64,000 nt of DNA, taken from Alteromonas aestuariivivens. GTDB lineage: Bacteria; Pseudomonadota; Gammaproteobacteria; Enterobacterales; Alteromonadaceae. Below, one piece after another: positions 27,505 to 37,613 of the stretch. The notes beneath the pieces were generated by a model. That model searched no databases, was not told the origin of the DNA, and saw only the letters and a program-made list of their open reading frames with translations. The stretch spans positions 558,001-622,000 of the forward strand of contig NZ_QRHA01000001.1 in the NCBI RefSeq assembly GCF_003367475.1, in the 5' to 3' direction. Within the stretch, counting starts at the first letter, position 1, and each line of letters starts with the position of its first letter. The translations under genes and the position numbers were made by a program.

Positions 27505-28367
27505 TAGCTCTTTATCTGCGCAGTCTTTTTCAACGCGGGAACCCGCAGCAGTTGAATCAGTTCAAACCGCCTCCGATTCCTGAACAAAAATTCAGTGCGG
27601 AAGTGACGCCGGACTCTGAGCATTATCAGCGGTACTGTGAAATGGTCGGCTGGTCTTCTGAAAAACACACTCACCCGTGTTATTTTCAGATGCGAGCCAT
27701 GGCTTTGCAGATCCAGTGCCTGACTGCACCGAACAGTCCGTTTCCGGTCATGGGGCTGGTGCACAGGGCCAATCGTATCCGCCAATGGCGAGCCTGCCAG
27801 TTTGAGGAAGCAGTCAGACTAACCGCCTATTATCGTTCGGTGGTGCCTCATGCCAGAGGCTGGGACATTGAAGTTGTCGTCAGCGGTGAACAGAGCGGAA
27901 ATACAGTTTATGAAGCGTCCGGAATATATCTGGTGCGAACTCCGGCACCACATGTCGCTCCCAAAGTGAAGGGCGCCACACACCAGTCAGACGCGTTTGC
28001 CGATTATTCAACCGTGGCAGAAATTGATGCCAGTCAGGATCTCGGTCGCCGTTATGCTGCAGTATCCGGTGACTTCAACCCTATACATCTGAGCCGTATC
28101 AGTGCAAAAATGTTTGGCTTTAAGCGTGCCATTGCCCATGGTATGTGGAGTCTGGCCCGATGCTACTCGGCGCTGGATTCTGCCATGTCAGTTGCTCACC
28201 GAAATGTTGCACTGGACTGTGAATTTCGCCGGCCATTATTTCTGCCGGCAAGCTGTAAGCTGTTGCGGGATAAGTCGCAGGTAGCGTTACCGTTACATTT
28301 TGCACTGACGGATTCCAAGCGCGTAACAACTCATCTGGTGGGGTCGCTTTCCCATTTCGATCGTTGA
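27501..28367 (+). CDS. MaoC-like (R)-hydratase domain protein
   Basis: 288 residues with a double hot-dog layout. The second half holds the hydratase motif YAAVSGDFNPIHLSRISAKM followed by GFKRAIAHGMWSLA, where Asp and His of the D-x-N-P-I-H box are the catalytic pair in (R)-specific enoyl-CoA hydratases. The first half is a divergent hot dog. It starts in an ATGA overlap with ygfX, so it is translated from the sdhE operon. Substrate unknown; a role in fatty-acid or PHA metabolism is usual for the family. Confidence 0.82.
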   Translation: MIALYLRSLFQRGNPQQLNQFKPPPIPEQKFSAEVTPDSEHYQRYCEMVGWSSEKHTHPCYFQMRAMALQIQCLTAPNSPFPVMGLVHRANRIRQWRACQFEEAVRLTAYYRSVVPHARGWDIEVVVSGEQSGNTVYEASGIYLVRTPAPHVAPKVKGATHQSDAFADYSTVAEIDASQDLGRRYAAVSGDFNPIHLSRISAKMFGFKRAIAHGMWSLARCYSALDSAMSVAHRNVALDCEFRRPLFLPASCKLLRDKSQVALPLHFALTDSKRVTTHLVGSLSHFDR

Positions 28368-28396
28368 TGACGATTGCCGGAACAGTTCCGGTTATC

Positions 28397-30061
28397 TCAG
28401 GTTGATAACGATCCCGGAGCTATCCGGGCCCTTCTTCTATCTGGAGTGAGTATTGTGGGTTCAGCCGAATCCAGGGTGTCAGGGTAATCGAGGTTGAAAT
28501 GCAGGCCCCGGCTCTCTTTTCTGTTCATTGCGCACCGAACGATCAATTCGGCGACAGTCACCAGATTCCGAAGCTCCAGCAAATTGTTGCTAACCTTGAA
28601 GTGGGCGTAATATTCCTGTATTTCCTGCTCCAGAAGCTGGATCCTGCGCATGGCGCGTTCCAGGCGTTTGTTGGTTCGCACTATGCCAACGTAATCCCAC
28701 ATAAACAGCCTCAATTCATGCCAGTTGTGCTGGATAATGACTTCTTCATCTGAGTTACTGACCTGGGTTTCATCCCACGGAGCAATGGGTTCCTCTTGGC
28801 CGGAAGTGCTGAGTTGAGGGATAATATGCTCCGCCGCCGCAGAGGCAAATACCACACATTCCAGCAGGGAGTTTGAGGCCATTCTGTTGGCACCGTGCAG
28901 GCCGGTGTATGCCACTTCTCCGATGGCGTATACGTTATTGAGATCGGTCCTTGCATTGAAGTCGGTCATCACCCCACCGCAACTGTAATGGGCGGCAGGG
29001 ACGACCGGGATAGGCTGGCGGGTAATGTCGATCCCCAGCGCCCGGCAACGCCGATAGATATTGGGAAAGTGTTTTACGATAAAATCCGCAGGCTTGTGGC
29101 TGATGTCCAGATACATGCAATCTGCGCCCATGCGCTTCATTTCATAGTCGATGGCCCGCGCAACAATATCCCGGGGAGCCAGTTCACCTCGCTCGTCAAA
29201 TTTGTGCATAAAGCGGGAACCGTCGGCATGACACAAATGGGCGCCTTCACCGCGCAAGGCTTCAGTGATTAGAAAATTGCGCGCCTGTGGGTGATACAGG
29301 CAAGTAGGGTGGAACTGGTTGAATTCCATATTCGCAACCCGGCAGCCCGCCCGCCATGCCATAGCAATTCCATCACCGCTGGATACGTCCGGATTGGAGG
29401 TGTACTGGTAGACCTTGCTGCCGCCCCCGGTCGCCAGCGCGATAAAACGGGCGCGGATCACCTCAACCTGTTCCCTCTGCCGGTTCCAGACATACGCACC
29501 TGTACAGCTGCCGGGGTTTTCCTTGGAAGCAATTAAATCAATGGCGTTGTAGCGTTCAAAAAAGTGAATGTTGGGGTGGACAGACACCACATCGTTCAGG
29601 GTAATCTGCAATGCCTCACCGGTCGCATCGGCGGCATGGAGAATGCGTCTGTGACTGTGGCCGCCTTCCCGAGTAAGGTGGAAACGCTGTTCCCCTTGAG
29701 CGTCGGTTTCGGTATCAAAGGGCACCCCATAACCGATAAGCCAGTTGAGGGCGTCTTTGGCCCGCTCGGCGGTGAACCGAACGGCGGCTTCATCACACAG
29801 GCCTGCACCGGCATTGAGCGTGTCGCTGACATGGGCATCTACGGAGTCCTGCTCATCAAAGACGGCGGCAATACCCCCCTGCGCGTAGCGGGTAGACCCT
29901 TCATTGCGATCACTTTTGCTGAGAACTATAACCTGGCAATGATCGGCCAGTTTGAGCGCCAGACTGAGCCCGGCGGCACCACTGCCGATAATCAGTACAT
30001 CACAACGGTGCTCAATGGCAGACGCTGCCCTGGAAGATAGTGAAGAAGCCACTGATTTCAT
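28397..30061 (-). CDS. nadB: L-aspartate oxidase
   Basis: FAD enzyme oxidising aspartate to iminoaspartate, the first step of de novo NAD synthesis. 554 residues: dinucleotide motif [40 protein letters not shown], the capping-domain HREGG-like [14 protein letters not shown], and [16 protein letters not shown], all NadB hallmarks. Divergent from rpoE, as in Pseudomonas. Only one base after the ATG region separates it from the AT-rich divergent promoter zone. Confidence 0.97.
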   Translation of the reverse strand: MKSVASSLSSRAASAIEHRCDVLIIGSGAAGLSLALKLADHCQVIVLSKSDRNEGSTRYAQGGIAAVFDEQDSVDAHVSDTLNAGAGLCDEAAVRFTAERAKDALNWLIGYGVPFDTETDAQGEQRFHLTREGGHSHRRILHAADATGEALQITLNDVVSVHPNIHFFERYNAIDLIASKENPGSCTGAYVWNRQREQVEVIRARFIALATGGGSKVYQYTSNPDVSSGDGIAMAWRAGCRVANMEFNQFHPTCLYHPQARNFLITEALRGEGAHLCHADGSRFMHKFDERGELAPRDIVARAIDYEMKRMGADCMYLDISHKPADFIVKHFPNIYRRCRALGIDITRQPIPVVPAAHYSCGGVMTDFNARTDLNNVYAIGEVAYTGLHGANRMASNSLLECVVFASAAAEHIIPQLSTSGQEEPIAPWDETQVSNSDEEVIIQHNWHELRLFMWDYVGIVRTNKRLERAMRRIQLLEQEIQEYYAHFKVSNNLLELRNLVTVAELIVRCAMNRKESRGLHFNLDYPDTLDSAEPTILTPDRRRARIAPGSLST

Positions 30062-30181
30062 GTATTGTTTAGCGATTACAGTTTTAGCTAAGGTTCGGCA
30101 AGTCTAAAGGATGGCCGCCAAAACACAATGGGCAAAATTGCATTCCGAGAGTGAATTTACCTATATATGCCAATTTGTTGC

Positions 30182-30208
30182 GAACTTTTTAGCAGTCACA
30201 CAGTCTAT
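30182..30208 (+). promoter_or_regulatory. Sigma-E (AlgU)-type promoter of rpoE
   Basis: GAACTT at 30182-30187, 16-base spacer, TCTAT at 30204-30208. This fits the sigma-E/AlgU consensus (GAACTT-N16/17-TCTGA) and gives a leader of about 48 bases before the rpoE ATG. It indicates autoregulation. Confidence 0.72.
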
Positions 30209-30262
30209 CTCGTTGCTTGCATGAGCTATTGAGAAGTAGGCAGTAGAGGAGAAATGGCTCGA

Positions 30263-30841
30263 ATGAGCGAGCAGATTACCGATCAGCAGTTAGTGGAACG
30301 AGTTCAGTGTGGTGACAAGAATGCCTTCAACCTGCTGGTAACCCGTTATCAACACAAAGTCATGAATTTGGTATCCCGGTATGTGAAAAATACCGGTGAT
30401 GTTGCGGATGTTACTCAGGATGCCTTCATCAAAGCGTATCGTGCGTTACCCAATTTTCGGGGCGACAGCGCGTTTTATACCTGGCTGTACCGAATCGCAG
30501 TAAACAGTGCAAAGAACTATCTGGTTGCCCAGGGGCGTAAGCCTCCGGCTACAGATGTTGACGCGCAGGAGGCTGATTTCTATGAAGGCAGTGATGCGCT
30601 CAAGGAACACTCCACGCCAGAGCGCAGCTTGTTGTCTGAAGAGATCGAAGCCACCTTGTTTCGGGTGGTGGAAAAGTTGCCGGATGATTTGAGAATGGCA
30701 ATTACATTGAGGGAAATTGAAGGCCTGAGTTATGAGGAAATTGCCAGTGTAATGGATTGCCCGGTAGGGACGGTGCGTTCACGGATTTTCCGTGCCCGTG
30801 AAGCAATCGACAAGGTTATACAGCCATTGTTGGAAAGTTGA
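30263..30841 (+). CDS. rpoE: Envelope-stress sigma factor RpoE (sigma-24, AlgU-like)
   Basis: 192 residues from ATG 30263; ATG 30254 is closer to the AGGAG but MSEQITDQQLVERVQ is the normal family start. Region 2 (NLLVTRYQHKVMNLVSRY, DVTQDAFIKAYRAL, FYTWLYRIAVNSAKNYL) and region 4 (LPDDLRMAITLREIEGLSYEEIASVM, CPVGTVRSRIFRAR) are complete. It drives the response to misfolded outer-membrane proteins and is held by RseA and RseB encoded next. Confidence 0.96.
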   Translation: MSEQITDQQLVERVQCGDKNAFNLLVTRYQHKVMNLVSRYVKNTGDVADVTQDAFIKAYRALPNFRGDSAFYTWLYRIAVNSAKNYLVAQGRKPPATDVDAQEADFYEGSDALKEHSTPERSLLSEEIEATLFRVVEKLPDDLRMAITLREIEGLSYEEIASVMDCPVGTVRSRIFRAREAIDKVIQPLLES

Positions 30842-30854
30842 TCAAAAAAATCTG

Positions 30855-30881
30855 GAACTTTTTGCAGATGAAGAACCCTAA
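30855..30881 (+). promoter_or_regulatory. Second sigma-E-type promoter, upstream of rseA
   Basis: GGAACTT ending at 30860, 16-base spacer, CCTAA at 30877-30881, in the 88-base gap between rpoE and rseA. It fits sigma-E consensus with one -10 mismatch. It would let the anti-sigma genes be raised independently of the rpoE promoter. Confidence 0.55.
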
Positions 30882-30929
30882 CAGGCTGTGTTAAGGTGGT
30901 AAATGATCGAAGGATCAGGAAAAAGGTTT

Positions 30930-31523
30930 ATGACGCAACAGCAAGAAAAACTGTCTGCTTTTATGGACGGCGAGACAGATGGCAGTGACATCATTGATGC
31001 AATCAAAGAGGACGCTCTGCTTAAGGCCAAGTGGCACCGTTATCATGTCATTCGTAATGGCCTGCGTGGTGAGGCGTCTGTTTTACCCGAGTTGGACATT
31101 ACTGCCAGTGTAGCTGCAGCGCTGGCTGATGAACCTACGGTTATGGCGCCCAGGAAATCCGGCTGGAAAGCCGTACCTGTAGTGAGCAATATTGTTCCGT
31201 TTTTCAAACAGTCTGGCCAGTTTGCCATGGCAGCCTCAGTTGCCGCAGCAGTTATTCTGGGGGTTCAGCAATACAATCATCAGCCAACCCCGGAAGAGCC
31301 GTTTTTGACTGCACCTACTGTCGTTGGACCGCAGGGGGGCCTGGCTCCGGTAAGTTTGGAGCAAACCAGGGCGTTGCCACGCAATGACATGGCTTTGTTG
31401 TTGGAGAAAAAACGCAAAATCAATGCATTGATAGCGGACCATGAACAGCAGGTTCAACTGAAGCAGGCGGAAGAACAGAGTGCCGCTGCGGAAGAACATC
31501 AGCAGCAGGACCAACCCAAGTAG
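30930..31523 (+). CDS. rseA: Anti-sigma-E factor RseA (MucA)
   Basis: Membrane-spanning inhibitor that sequesters RpoE and is released by DegS/RseP proteolysis. 197 residues from ATG 30930 (AAAAAGG upstream); ATG 30903 also has a ribosome site and would add nine residues. The N-terminus MTQQQEKLSAFMDGETDG is the RseA signature; one membrane helix at about 97-114, then a periplasmic tail rich in Glu and Gln near the end. Confidence 0.92.
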   Translation: MTQQQEKLSAFMDGETDGSDIIDAIKEDALLKAKWHRYHVIRNGLRGEASVLPELDITASVAAALADEPTVMAPRKSGWKAVPVVSNIVPFFKQSGQFAMAASVAAAVILGVQQYNHQPTPEEPFLTAPTVVGPQGGLAPVSLEQTRALPRNDMALLLEKKRKINALIADHEQQVQLKQAEEQSAAAEEHQQQDQPK

Positions 31524-31528
31524 TCTTA

Positions 31529-32632
31529 ATGAATATACCACTTTGTTTTTGTGTACCAGCCCTCAACCGGCTGGTACATGTGTTTTTGCGTGGCAGTAAA
31601 TTCTTTGCCGCCAGTTTTTTGGCCTTGTCACTGCCCATTGGTGCTCAGACAGCGGACTACCCCGATTCTGTTGTCAGTGAATCTCAGGCTGCACCGGTAG
31701 AACCTTTTACCGAAGAGGGAGTGGCCAGCCGTCCGGTTATGACCGCCCGTGACTGGCTGCTCAGGCTTACCCATGCCACCCGGCAACTCAATTTTCAGGC
31801 CACCCTGGTTCAAAGTCGCGCCGGACAGGAAACCATTCCTTTTTTGTGGCGTCACGGAGTGATGGAAGAAGGGCTAACCATGGAGCAATTGAGCTTACAG
31901 AACGGGCCCGGCCGTGAGCTGATTCGGGTCGGGAATGTTGTGAGCGTGTTTGAACCGGATGTCCCGCCTTATAGTCTGCACTCACCGGTAATCAATGGCC
32001 CAATTCCCAGCGAGCTTCTGTACGCACCGGATTCCCTGCGAACCGGATACGAGTTTGTGCTGGTGGGTAGGGCCCGGATTGCAGGCCGTCCGGCCCAGCA
32101 ATTGCGAATAGTCAGTCGTGACAACAGTCGTTTCAGCTATCAGCTGTGGCTGGACGAAGCCACCGGTATGCCACTCAAGCTCAATATGCTTGACCTTCAG
32201 GGCAGCCTGCTGGAACAGATTCAAATTACCTCCCTGTCAATACAGGAAGAACCGCCGGCCTATTTTACCAGTGTAAACCAGGCGTCTTTACCCAGACCGA
32301 TGGCGATTGTGCCTAAACAACCCCGTCAGCATCAGTGGGAGGTGGATTATTTACCCAGCGGTATGACAGAAGTGCGGCGGGATATACGCCGACTGGCTTT
32401 GACTGGTCAGGTCGTGGAGTACAAGATGTTCAGTGATGGGCTGGTTGATGTGTCGGTTTACGTTCAGTCTGCGGCAGAGGCGCTGGGCAGCGATTTGGTG
32501 TTGCGACACGAACTGAACACCTTTTTGACTCTGACTGATGGTCAGGCACAGGTAACGGTAGTGGGTGAAATACCACTGAAAACTGCCAATGCCATCGCTA
32601 CTTCATTGCGCCTTAAAGGGGAAGGGGAATGA
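31529..32632 (+). CDS. rseB: Sigma-E regulatory protein RseB (MucB)
   Basis: Periplasmic sensor that binds RseA and shields it from DegS until it binds mislocalised LPS or lipoprotein. 367 residues: signal-like N-terminus (about 1-40), then the lipid-binding LolA-like domain (NFQATLVQSR, EGLTMEQLSLQNGPGRELIRVGN, YQLWLDEATGMPLKLNMLD) and a C-terminal MucB domain. Five bases separate it from rseA, and it overlaps rseC by four. Confidence 0.94.
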   Translation: MNIPLCFCVPALNRLVHVFLRGSKFFAASFLALSLPIGAQTADYPDSVVSESQAAPVEPFTEEGVASRPVMTARDWLLRLTHATRQLNFQATLVQSRAGQETIPFLWRHGVMEEGLTMEQLSLQNGPGRELIRVGNVVSVFEPDVPPYSLHSPVINGPIPSELLYAPDSLRTGYEFVLVGRARIAGRPAQQLRIVSRDNSRFSYQLWLDEATGMPLKLNMLDLQGSLLEQIQITSLSIQEEPPAYFTSVNQASLPRPMAIVPKQPRQHQWEVDYLPSGMTEVRRDIRRLALTGQVVEYKMFSDGLVDVSVYVQSAAEALGSDLVLRHELNTFLTLTDGQAQVTVVGEIPLKTANAIATSLRLKGEGE

Positions 32633-33099
32633 TCACCGAGTCAGCCCGGGTCGTCGCCGTCAGTGGCGACAGGGTAACGGTTGAGGCTGCCATTAAAACC
32701 ACCTGCAGTTCCTGTCAGGCGCAGAGTGATTGCGGTAGCGGGGTTATCTCCCGGGCACTGGCTCCCAAAGTTCAACAGTTGACTGTGTCCACACCGGTTC
32801 CGGTCAAAGTTGGAGATATGGTTCAAATTGGGTTACCTGAGGCTGGGCTGGTTTCGGCTTCCGCATGGTTATACCTTGTGCCGCTGATGATTTTTCTCTT
32901 CAGTGCAATGATTTTGAACAGTTGGCTTCCTACGCTGGGACTGTCGAGTGAGCTGTGGGTGTTATTGGGCAGCGCGCTTGTTACCCTTGCTGGGTTCGTA
33001 CTTATTTCAGGTCACCTGAAAAAACTGGACAAAAGTCGCTTCCAGCCAGTATTGCTTAACACTTCAGTCTCAAACGCAGCTTCAGACCTGACGCGGTAA
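32629..33099 (+). CDS. rseC: SoxR-reducing system / sigma-E modulator RseC (MucC)
   Basis: 156 residues. The N-terminal domain has the cysteine cluster CSSCQAQSDCGSGVI (likely metal or redox), followed by two membrane helices at about 76-96 and 105-125. It begins in an ATGA overlap with rseB. mucD/degP, which follows mucC in Pseudomonas, is absent; the next gene is lepA after 190 bases. Confidence 0.92.
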   Translation: MITESARVVAVSGDRVTVEAAIKTTCSSCQAQSDCGSGVISRALAPKVQQLTVSTPVPVKVGDMVQIGLPEAGLVSASAWLYLVPLMIFLFSAMILNSWLPTLGLSSELWVLLGSALVTLAGFVLISGHLKKLDKSRFQPVLLNTSVSNAASDLTR

Positions 33100-33289
33100 T
33101 CACCCAGGTTTCCAGAATCTGGTTGCCGGGGTGCAAGTCCATTCGCTTTTCGGGCAATAAATAGGTAAAATCCGCACGCTTTGCCGCCCAAATATGGCCC
33201 GCAACGTGCCGGCAATCCGGCGACAGGCTCTGTCCTTGCCCGAGCAAGGTAATATTAATTGACTTTCTTTGCAGGTTATTTCCAGCATT

Positions 33290-35086
33290 ATGCAACAATC
33301 GCACATTCGTAACTTCAGTATTATCGCCCACATTGATCATGGAAAATCTACTCTGTCCGACCGCCTGATTCAGCATTGTGGTGGGCTCTCAGAGCGTGAA
33401 ATGGCGGAGCAGGTGCTGGATTCCATGGATCTGGAAAGAGAGCGTGGGATCACCATTAAAGCACAGAGTGTAACGTTAAATTACAACGCAAAAAATGGTG
33501 AGACCTACCAGCTGAATTTTATCGATACTCCCGGACATGTGGATTTCACCTACGAAGTTTCCCGCTCGCTGGCCGCCTGTGAAGGTGCCTTGCTGGTAGT
33601 GGACGCAGGCCAGGGTGTAGAGGCCCAGACTCTTGCAAACTGTTACACCGCCATTGATATGGAAATGGAAGTGGTGCCGGTACTGAACAAAATCGACCTG
33701 CCACAGGCTGAGCCAGAACGTGTTGCCGAAGAAATTGAAGATATCGTGGGCATTGACGCTATTGACGCAGTGCGCTGCTCGGCCAAAACCGGTGTGGGCA
33801 TTGAAGACGTGCTGGAAGTGATTGTTAATCAGATCCCTCCTCCCCAGGGAGATCGCGAGGCTCCTTTGCGCGCGCTGATTGTTGATTCCTGGTTTGATAA
33901 TTATCAGGGCGTAGTGTCACTGGTGCGTATCATGGAAGGCCAGTTGAACGTTAAAGATCGTATCCAAATCATGTCCAACGGTCAGGTTCACCAGGCTGAT
34001 AAAGTGGGGGTATTTACTCCCAAAGCGCTGGAAACCGGTGTACTGCGGGCCGGTGAAGTGGGTTTCATCATAGCCGGCATTAAAGAAATTCATGGGGCAC
34101 CGGTGGGAGACACCATTACGTTGGCCAAGCAGCCGGCCACAACGCCATTACCGGGTTTCAAGAAAGTAAAGCCGCAGGTTTATGCTGGTGTATTCCCAAT
34201 CAGTTCCGACGATTACGAGGATTTCCGTGACGCGCTGGCCAAACTGAGCCTGAATGACGCTTCACTGTTTTATGAGCCGGAAAGCTCAGCAGCACTGGGT
34301 TTCGGTTTCCGTATTGGTTTCCTTGGTATGCTGCACATGGAAATTATCCAGGAGCGTCTGGAGCGTGAATACGACCTCGACCTTATCACCACTGCACCTA
34401 CCGTGGTTTATCAGGTACTCACCACCAAGGGTGAAACTGTTGAGGTGGATAACCCCTCAAAACTGCCGGCAGTGAACGACATTGCCGAGATTCGTGAGCC
34501 AATGGTGGAAGCCAATATTCTGGTACCACAGGATTATCTTGGAAATGTGATCACATTGTGTGTTGAAAAGCGCGGTGTGCAGACCAACATGGCGTATCAC
34601 GGCAAGCAGGTGGCGCTGACCTATGAACTGCCGATGGCGGAAGTGGTGCTTGATTTCTTCGATCGCCTTAAGTCGACCAGCCGCGGATTTGCGTCACTGG
34701 ACTACAACTTCAAGTGCTTCCAAACCTCCGACATGGTGCGGGTAGACATTCTGATTAATGGTGAACGGGTTGACGCGTTGGCGGTGATAACTCACCGGGA
34801 GAATTCCCAGTCACGGGGCCGTGATCTGGTCGACAAACTGCGTGAACTGATTCCTCGCCAGATGTTTGATATCGCTATCCAGGCGGCAATCGGAAACCAT
34901 GTGATTGCCCGCAGTACGGTGAAACAGCTGCGTAAGAACGTTATCGCAAAATGTTATGGTGGTGACGTCAGTCGTAAGAAAAAATTGCTACAGAAGCAAA
35001 AGGAAGGAAAGAAACGTATGAAGCAGGTTGGTAATGTTGAACTACCTCAGGATGCGTTCCTGGCAGTACTCAAGGTGAGTAAGTAA
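33290..35086 (+). CDS. lepA: Elongation factor 4 (LepA)
   Basis: Ribosome-associated GTPase. 598 residues from ATG 33290 ([18 protein letters not shown]). G1 [10 protein letters not shown]2 [11 protein letters not shown]3 DTPGHVDF, G4 NKIDLP and the LepA-specific C-terminal domain ([49 protein letters not shown]) are all present. The stop overlaps lepB by one base. Confidence 0.98.
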   Translation: MQQSHIRNFSIIAHIDHGKSTLSDRLIQHCGGLSEREMAEQVLDSMDLERERGITIKAQSVTLNYNAKNGETYQLNFIDTPGHVDFTYEVSRSLAACEGALLVVDAGQGVEAQTLANCYTAIDMEMEVVPVLNKIDLPQAEPERVAEEIEDIVGIDAIDAVRCSAKTGVGIEDVLEVIVNQIPPPQGDREAPLRALIVDSWFDNYQGVVSLVRIMEGQLNVKDRIQIMSNGQVHQADKVGVFTPKALETGVLRAGEVGFIIAGIKEIHGAPVGDTITLAKQPATTPLPGFKKVKPQVYAGVFPISSDDYEDFRDALAKLSLNDASLFYEPESSAALGFGFRIGFLGMLHMEIIQERLEREYDLDLITTAPTVVYQVLTTKGETVEVDNPSKLPAVNDIAEIREPMVEANILVPQDYLGNVITLCVEKRGVQTNMAYHGKQVALTYELPMAEVVLDFFDRLKSTSRGFASLDYNFKCFQTSDMVRVDILINGERVDALAVITHRENSQSRGRDLVDKLRELIPRQMFDIAIQAAIGNHVIARSTVKQLRKNVIAKCYGGDVSRKKKLLQKQKEGKKRMKQVGNVELPQDAFLAVLKVSK

Positions 35087-36000
35087 TGGCTAACTATTTT
35101 TCTATACTGCTGGTGGTGCTGACGCTGGCAACCGGTTTGATCTGGCTGCTGGATTCTCTCTATTTCGCGCCTAAGCGCCGTGCGAAAGTGGCTCAGGCTA
35201 TCGGTTCCGGAAGCAGCAGTTCAGCCATCGACCCTCCCGCCGAGTTGCCTTATCTGGTCGACACGGCCCAGCAGATTTTTCCGGTCATCGCGTTTGTTCT
35301 GGTATTACGTTCATTTTTATACGAACCGTTCCAGATCCCTTCTGGCTCAATGATGCCTACGCTGTTGGTAGGGGATTTTATTCTGGTTGAGAAATTTGCC
35401 TATGGGATTAAAGACCCGGTATTCAGAAGTAAAATGATAGAGACCGGTGAACCACAGCGGGGCGATGTAGTGGTATTCAAGTACCCGGAGGACACCAATA
35501 TTGACTACATTAAACGTGTGGTAGGGTTACCGGGTGACACCGTGATTTATCAGAATAAGCAGATTTACATCAAGCCAAAATGCCAGGGCCTGCAGCAATC
35601 CGAATGCCCCAAGCTAACACCGGTACCGGCAGAATTTCAGGCCCGGGGTGAGTTTGTTCAGGATATGGCGCCGCTGTTGCGCTACACCGAAAAGCTGGGT
35701 GATGTGAGCCATGACATTTTGCGTCACCCAATGCGTGACGTCCATCCGTCCAATTACTACACTCAGCCGGGGACCCGCAGCAATGAATGGGTGGTCCCCG
35801 AAGGGCAATATTTTGTCCTGGGCGACAATCGTGATAACAGCCGTGACAGCCGTTTCTGGGGCTTTGTACCCGATGATAATCTGGTAGGAAAAGCCGTCGC
35901 TATCTGGATCAGCTTTGAATTTGAGCGGGGGCCGGACAGCTGGCTTCCATCCTGGGTGCCAACAGGCGTGCGCTTCAGTCGTGTGGGTGGCATTCATTAA
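35086..36000 (+). CDS. lepB: Signal peptidase I
   Basis: 304-residue inner-membrane serine protease with a Ser-Lys dyad: Ser 88 in IPSGSMMPT and Lys 143 in DYIKRVVGLPGD; box E is LGDNRDNSRDSR. Two membrane helices (about 3-23 and 64-80) precede the periplasmic catalytic domain. Translationally coupled to lepA and rnc by one-base TAATG overlaps. Confidence 0.97.
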   Translation: MANYFSILLVVLTLATGLIWLLDSLYFAPKRRAKVAQAIGSGSSSSAIDPPAELPYLVDTAQQIFPVIAFVLVLRSFLYEPFQIPSGSMMPTLLVGDFILVEKFAYGIKDPVFRSKMIETGEPQRGDVVVFKYPEDTNIDYIKRVVGLPGDTVIYQNKQIYIKPKCQGLQQSECPKLTPVPAEFQARGEFVQDMAPLLRYTEKLGDVSHDILRHPMRDVHPSNYYTQPGTRSNEWVVPEGQYFVLGDNRDNSRDSRFWGFVPDDNLVGKAVAIWISFEFERGPDSWLPSWVPTGVRFSRVGGIH

Positions 36001-36689
36001 TGAATGGTATCGACAGGTATGCTCAACTGCATAAGGTGTTGGGCTACGCATTCAAGAATGATCAATTGCTTCAACAGGCGCTGACGCATCGCAGTGCGGC
36101 GAAAAACCACAATGAACGACTGGAATTTCTCGGCGATGCTGTTCTGGGTATGGTCATCGCTGAAGCGCTCTACCAGCGCTTCCCGGATGTGCCAGAAGGC
36201 AAACTGACGCGTATGCGTTCCACCCTGGTGAAAGGGGATACGCTGGCGGAGCTTGCCAAGGAAGCCAGGGTCGGGGACCTACTGAAATTGGGTCCCGGGG
36301 AGCTGAAAAGCGGTGGGTTCCGGCGCAGTTCAATTCTGGCCGATGCGGTTGAAGCCATTCTTGGCGCGCTGTATCTTGAAGCGGGGCTGGACACGGTTCG
36401 TGGCGTTATCCTCTCATTGTGGAATGAGCGAATTCGCCGCCTTGATCCCAATGAGCATCCAAAAGACGCCAAGACCCGGTTACAGGAGTATCTTCAGTCC
36501 CGTAAGCTGCCGTTGCCCGTATATGAAGTGGTGAATATTTCCGGTAAGGATCACGCGCAGACATTTGAAGTGCAATGCAGCGCAGAGGGGCTGGAAAGCC
36601 CGGTTTGCGGGCAGGGCAACAGCCGCCGCAAAGCTGAGCAGCATGCGGCACAATTGACCTTGGAGAAACTAGAACATGCTCCCAAATGA
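36000..36689 (+). CDS. rnc: Ribonuclease III
   Basis: 229-residue double-strand RNA endonuclease. The signature [13 protein letters not shown] with catalytic acidic residues, and [16 protein letters not shown] for the second metal-site residues, precede a C-terminal dsRNA-binding domain ([31 protein letters not shown]). It overlaps era by 14 bases. Confidence 0.97.
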   Translation: MNGIDRYAQLHKVLGYAFKNDQLLQQALTHRSAAKNHNERLEFLGDAVLGMVIAEALYQRFPDVPEGKLTRMRSTLVKGDTLAELAKEARVGDLLKLGPGELKSGGFRRSSILADAVEAILGALYLEAGLDTVRGVILSLWNERIRRLDPNEHPKDAKTRLQEYLQSRKLPLPVYEVVNISGKDHAQTFEVQCSAEGLESPVCGQGNSRRKAEQHAAQLTLEKLEHAPK

Positions 36690-37584
36690 GGTCGGAACCC
36701 ACTGTGGTCTGGTTGCCATAGTCGGGCGCCCCAACGTGGGCAAATCCACACTATTGAATTGCCTTTTAGGGCAAAAAATCAGTATTACCTCGCGCAAACC
36801 ACAAACCACCCGTCATCGTATTCTGGGTATTGACACCGAAGATGATCGTCAGGCCGTTTACGTGGATACCCCCGGTTTGCACCAGGACGAAAAGCGGGCC
36901 ATTAACCGTTACATGAATCGGGCGGCGTCTTCCTCGTTGGCAGAAGTCGGATTGATACTGTTTGTGGTTGAAGGTACACGCTGGACCGAAGACGACGAAA
37001 TGGTGCTGCGAAAGGTGAAGGGCGCGAATCTTCCCTGTTATCTGGTCATCAATAAGGTCGACAAGGTCAAAGAGAGAGAATCCCTTGTTGATCATTTGCA
37101 GGAGTTGTCGCAAAAGCATAACTTCGAGCAGATTGTGCCCATCAGTGCAAAGCAGGGCAAGCAGGTAGATGTATTGCGCAAGCTGGTTATGGACTCCTTG
37201 CCGGAAAGTGAATTTTACTTTCCTGAAGACTATGTTACCGATCGCTCTAGCCGCTTTATGGCTGCGGAAATCATTCGCGAGAAACTCATGCGCTTTACCG
37301 GCGATGAACTGCCATATTCGACCACCGTAGAAATTGAACAGTTCAAGCAAACCGAAAATGGCGTATTTCGAATCAACGCGCTGATTCTTGTTGAACGTGA
37401 ATCGCAGAAACGGATGATCATCGGTAAGGGTGGTCAGCACTTGAAAACCATGGGGGAACAGGCCCGGCTGGATATGGAGCGGCTGTTTGACACCAAGGTT
37501 TTTCTGGAAATGTGGGTAAAAGTCAAACAGGGTTGGGCGGACGATGAGCGCGCGTTACGATCACTGGGCTACGGCGAAGACTGA
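36676..37584 (+). CDS. era: GTPase Era
   Basis: 302 residues: G1 [13 protein letters not shown], switch and G3 VDTPGLH, G4 NKVDKV, and a C-terminal KH domain with [19 protein letters not shown]. It binds 16S rRNA in 30S maturation. GGAG lies upstream inside rnc. In most relatives recO and pdxJ follow; here the next gene is pdxH. Confidence 0.97.
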   Translation: MLPNEVGTHCGLVAIVGRPNVGKSTLLNCLLGQKISITSRKPQTTRHRILGIDTEDDRQAVYVDTPGLHQDEKRAINRYMNRAASSSLAEVGLILFVVEGTRWTEDDEMVLRKVKGANLPCYLVINKVDKVKERESLVDHLQELSQKHNFEQIVPISAKQGKQVDVLRKLVMDSLPESEFYFPEDYVTDRSSRFMAAEIIREKLMRFTGDELPYSTTVEIEQFKQTENGVFRINALILVERESQKRMIIGKGGQHLKTMGEQARLDMERLFDTKVFLEMWVKVKQGWADDERALRSLGYGED

Positions 37585-37613
37585 TTTTGTATTTGCCCGG
37601 CAAGGGAGACAAC

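Noticed and set aside
33100..33289. Gene between rseC and lepA (a degP remnant)
   Set aside because: The 190-base gap has no protease motif and no coding frame of note.
36766..37440. 224-residue antisense frame in era
   Set aside because: Era is intact with all G motifs; the reverse frame is a codon-bias artefact.
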